Source: an uncultured Burkholderiales bacterium (lineage in GTDB: Bacteria; Pseudomonadota; Gammaproteobacteria; Burkholderiales; Burkholderiaceae_C). From it: a stretch of 38,625 bases of DNA. The notes below the pieces were generated by a model. It saw only the letters and a list, made by a program, of their open reading frames with translations. It had not been told where the DNA came from and made no database searches. The stretch is taken from assembly GCA_937864005.1 (NCBI GenBank), contig CALMIL010000109.1:1-38625 (forward strand). The letters are read 5' to 3'. Positions 33,550 through 38,625 of this stretch are shown here, in pieces. The first letter of the stretch is position 1; each line of letters opens with the position of its first letter. A program made the position numbers and the translations under genes.

Positions 33550-35403
33550 TCACTTCTGAATCAGGAACTCGGGCGAGACGAGCGCGATCGCAAGGGCGGC
33601 GCTGACGCGGTACTTCTTCGATGTCTCGACCCAGTCCTTGTTGCTGCCGTCGGCCTTCAGCTCGGGCAGCGCGATCGAGTCGGCGGCGGCGACGATCTCG
33701 GTCTCGAGCGCGTCGTATTTGCCGGGGCCGAGGAGCCGGGCAAGGACGAGGTCGGCCAGCGCCTCGCTGCTGCCGACGCTGGCGAGCAGCGAACGGGTGT
33801 CGAGCTGCACGTCGCGCCGCTTGGCCTGCCAGTCGACGCCGTTCTGGCCGAAGCCGTACATCACGCCGCTGATCATGTAGTTGGCGTAGCCGGCGACCGT
33901 CGTCTCGTGCGTGATCTGCATTTCCGGGACCGCCAGGCCCTGCTTGCCGGCCAACGTATTCGGCGGCACGTAGCCGGGACGGTAGAAGTTGAAGACGGAT
34001 GGCGAGCGCATCGGCGTCTGGCCGAGCTGGCTGCCGGCATCGTCGGTCGTGCCGATCAGATATTTCGCGCTGTCGGACGTCGCATCGAACGCGCGCAGCA
34101 AGGCGGTGAGCCGCAGCACCGGCTCGCGCAGCTTGCCGTAGCTCTTGCCGGCCGCGATCTTCGCGTCGCGCGCCTCGGGGTCGAGCAGCACGGCGCGGAT
34201 CATCGCCTTCATGTCGCCGCCGCTGCCGAACGCCGCTGCCACGCGGCCGACGTAGGCCGGACTCGGGTTGCTCGTCACCAGCCGCTGGATCAGCTGCCGG
34301 CCGAGGAAGGGCGCGACATTCGGATGCGCGGCGAGCGCATCCATCGCTGTCGTCAGGCTCGCATACGGATCGGCGCGCGTCTGCGCCGGCACCTTGACGC
34401 CGAGGAAGCGCTTCTCCGAGATCGAATGGAACTGCGTATAGCCCTGCATCGAGGTGTAGTAGCGCGCCGGATCGGCCCACTCCACGCCCCAGCCGTAGTA
34501 GCGGCCGTCGCCGGTATCGGGCCCGTCCCAGCTCCAGCCGGTGAAGACCTTGGCGAGGCCGGCGATATCCTTCGGCCCGTAGGTCTCGATCGGCTTGCCG
34601 TCGAGCGCAAGCTTCACGCTGCCGTCCGGATTGAGCTGGTGCAGCCCGATCGAGAACAGCTGCATCACCTCGCGCGCAAAATTCTCGTCCGGCACCCGGC
34701 CCTTGGCGGGGTCCTCCTTCGCATTGCGCAGGTGCGACAGGTAGATGCCCATCATCGGATGGCGCGATACGTCCTCGATCAGCGTGCGGTAGTTGCCGAA
34801 CGCGTCGCGGCCGAGCATGTCGAGGTAGCCGGCGACGCCCTGACCCTTGTCGCCGCCCAGGCCGTCGGCGACCATCGAGATGACGAAGATCTCGGACAGC
34901 GCGAAGGCCACGCGCTGGCGCAACTGGTCGTCGCCCTTCAACGCCTGCTGATAGAAGCTGTCGAGCACCTCGCGCTGGCCGGCCGAGCGGTTCGCATCGA
35001 GCTTCTTGATCGCCTTGTTCTCGGCGTCCCAGTAGATGCGGTGCAGCTTCTGGGGCTTGGCGAACTGCTCGTCGATCCAGGCGCTGTAGCCGACCTTCAT
35101 CAGGTGATCGACCTCGGGTTCGGTCGGCCCGAAGGTCGCCTGCGCCAGGAAGCGCCGCGCATCCGCCCGCGACGCCGGCAGCGCGGCGGCCGGGGTCTCG
35201 CTCGGCGCGGAGGCGCCGGTGCCGCCCGCGTCGCTGCCGGTGGAACCGGTGCCGCCGCCCGACCCCGAATCCACCGATGCAACCGGGCCGCCGGCGTCGC
35301 CGCCGCCGCCACCGCAGGCGACGAGCACGGACACCAGCAGGGCCGTCGCGCCGGCACGCACGAGACGCTCGATGCGCGCCCCGTCCCAATGGATGGCATT
35401 CAA
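33550..35403 (-). CDS. DUF1800 domain lipoprotein
   Basis: This 617-residue protein starts with a lipoprotein signal ending in LVAC (Cys30) followed by a glycine/serine-rich linker of about 40 residues, then the DUF1800 domain: RFLAQATFGPTEPEVDHL, LRQRVAFALSEIFVIS, GNYRTLIEDVSRHPMMG, NFAREVMQLFSIGL and FTGWSW, and the C-terminal part with RSPSVFNFYRPGYVPP. No ATG or GTG opens the frame at the signal; a TTG at 35403 with GGGGGGA upstream gives a natural lipoprotein N-terminus (MNAIHWDGARIERLV if read as Met) and is used here. The function of DUF1800 is unknown. The linkage to DUF1501 at 10 bp implies joint action at the cell envelope. Confidence 0.88.
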   Translation of the reverse strand: MNAIHWDGARIERLVRAGATALLVSVLVACGGGGGDAGGPVASVDSGSGGGTGSTGSDAGGTGASAPSETPAAALPASRADARRFLAQATFGPTEPEVDHLMKVGYSAWIDEQFAKPQKLHRIYWDAENKAIKKLDANRSAGQREVLDSFYQQALKGDDQLRQRVAFALSEIFVISMVADGLGGDKGQGVAGYLDMLGRDAFGNYRTLIEDVSRHPMMGIYLSHLRNAKEDPAKGRVPDENFAREVMQLFSIGLHQLNPDGSVKLALDGKPIETYGPKDIAGLAKVFTGWSWDGPDTGDGRYYGWGVEWADPARYYTSMQGYTQFHSISEKRFLGVKVPAQTRADPYASLTTAMDALAAHPNVAPFLGRQLIQRLVTSNPSPAYVGRVAAAFGSGGDMKAMIRAVLLDPEARDAKIAAGKSYGKLREPVLRLTALLRAFDATSDSAKYLIGTTDDAGSQLGQTPMRSPSVFNFYRPGYVPPNTLAGKQGLAVPEMQITHETTVAGYANYMISGVMYGFGQNGVDWQAKRRDVQLDTRSLLASVGSSEALADLVLARLLGPGKYDALETEIVAAADSIALPELKADGSNKDWVETSKKYRVSAALAIALVSPEFLIQK

Positions 35404-35645
35404 GTTCGGTCCCCCCGCTTGCGCTCGCCGCGGCCCGGCGTGCGCCGTGCACGTTGCGGGTCCGTCAGGCGGATGTTCGGCGCGTGCGGCCCGGCGCGGC
35501 GTGAACACTTGGCATTTCGGCAGCAACCGTCGCAAGCATGAGCATGCGGGTGTGACGCGGTGTTGCCGGCCCGGCCGGCAGATGCGTCGCTTGCAACGGG
35601 ATGTGCGAAGGCGCGGTCCCGGCGCCGCGGCAGCGGCGGGCGCGG

Positions 35646-38447
<2,802 letters not shown>

Positions 38448-38572
38448 GGCGGCGTGCTTCACAAGTGTCATCGCGGCCGCGGGGTCCTCACCGCGACCGC
38501 GCAGGTCGGGTGAGCGCCGTTGACGGGCGGATCGCGGCGCCCGCCGCACCCGCCGTGCCCGAGCCTGGCAGC

Positions 38573-38603
38573 GCCGGATGCCCGAGCAAGCTCGGCATCC
38601 GGC
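38573..38603. repeat. Long hairpin at the right edge, upstream of metH
   Basis: A 9-bp outer stem (38573-38581 with 38595-38603) continues into a 4-bp inner stem with a CAAG loop and one bulged C. It lies about 125 bp upstream of the metH start, and could be a terminator for a gene to the right or a leader structure. No cobalamin-riboswitch core was recognised. Confidence 0.5.
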
Positions 38604-38625
38604 CCCTGTCGCAACGCTCCTCGGG

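Noticed and set aside
38448..38625. Cobalamin riboswitch upstream of metH
   Set aside because: Only about 180 bp is available and I could not recognise the conserved B12-box core; the visible structure is a simple hairpin.

Overview
The window is a G+C-rich bacterial chromosome segment that looks like a betaproteobacterium, most likely of the order Burkholderiales. The evidence is the gene content and order: a complete atpIBEFHAGDC operon followed by lemA/TPM genes, hemE and priA; a MetX/MetW pair; a TorF-type porin fused into a glnK-amtB operon; a methionine synthase without its homocysteine domain; and a DUF1800/DUF1501 pair. I see no rRNA, tRNA, CRISPR array, insertion sequence, prophage or integrase. 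Almost all of it reads as ordinary chromosomal backbone.

Layout. 1-5970 is mostly + strand: a 5'-truncated DAHP synthase (aroma pathway entry), an AEC-family exporter, an MTA/SAH nucleosidase, an unrecognised helical protein on the - strand, rsmE, a 19-codon ORF and a rubredoxin reductase-like flavoprotein. 5987-9598 (-) carries priA and hemE, separated by the only gene-free stretch over 300 bp; that stretch is A+T-rich and has a perfect DnaA box. 9697-11804 (+) is a lemA-TPM-TPM module that converges on the ATP synthase operon at a strong hairpin. 11882-19112 (-) is the nine-gene ATP synthase operon with a perfect -10 box in front of atpI. 19270-21532 (-) holds aldose 1-epimerase, an HpcH/HpaI aldolase and a GNAT acetyltransferase. 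21725-23099 is a divergent pair, a di-haem cytochrome b561-type protein and cytochrome c'. 23121-26965 (-) is a sulfur/thiol group: metW, metX, a glutathione S-transferase and gshA. 27189-29731 (-) is the nitrogen operon torF-like porin, glnK, amtB, with a sigma-54 promoter and possible NtrC sites. 29999-31513 (+) is a YifB/ComM-type AAA+ protein. 31500-35403 (-) is a glycine-zipper protein, a DUF1501 protein and a DUF1800 lipoprotein. 35646-38447 (-) is the metH core lacking the homocysteine-binding domain.

How the genes connect. Methionine and one-carbon chemistry recurs: the nucleosidase recycles S-adenosylmethionine by-products, MetX/MetW start methionine synthesis, and MetH completes it. 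gshA and the GST concern glutathione. The glnK-amtB operon takes up ammonium under nitrogen control. The rest is core energy (ATP synthase), haem (HemE) and replication restart (PriA).

I did not find a clear, previously undescribed system. The best leads are: a 19-codon ORF in front of the rubredoxin reductase that looks like a collapsed rubredoxin gene; a DnaA-box-bearing A+T-rich spacer between hemE and priA; the lemA-TPM-TPM module; and the DUF1800/DUF1501 export pair. Functional calls rest on reading translated sequence by eye, without database searches.
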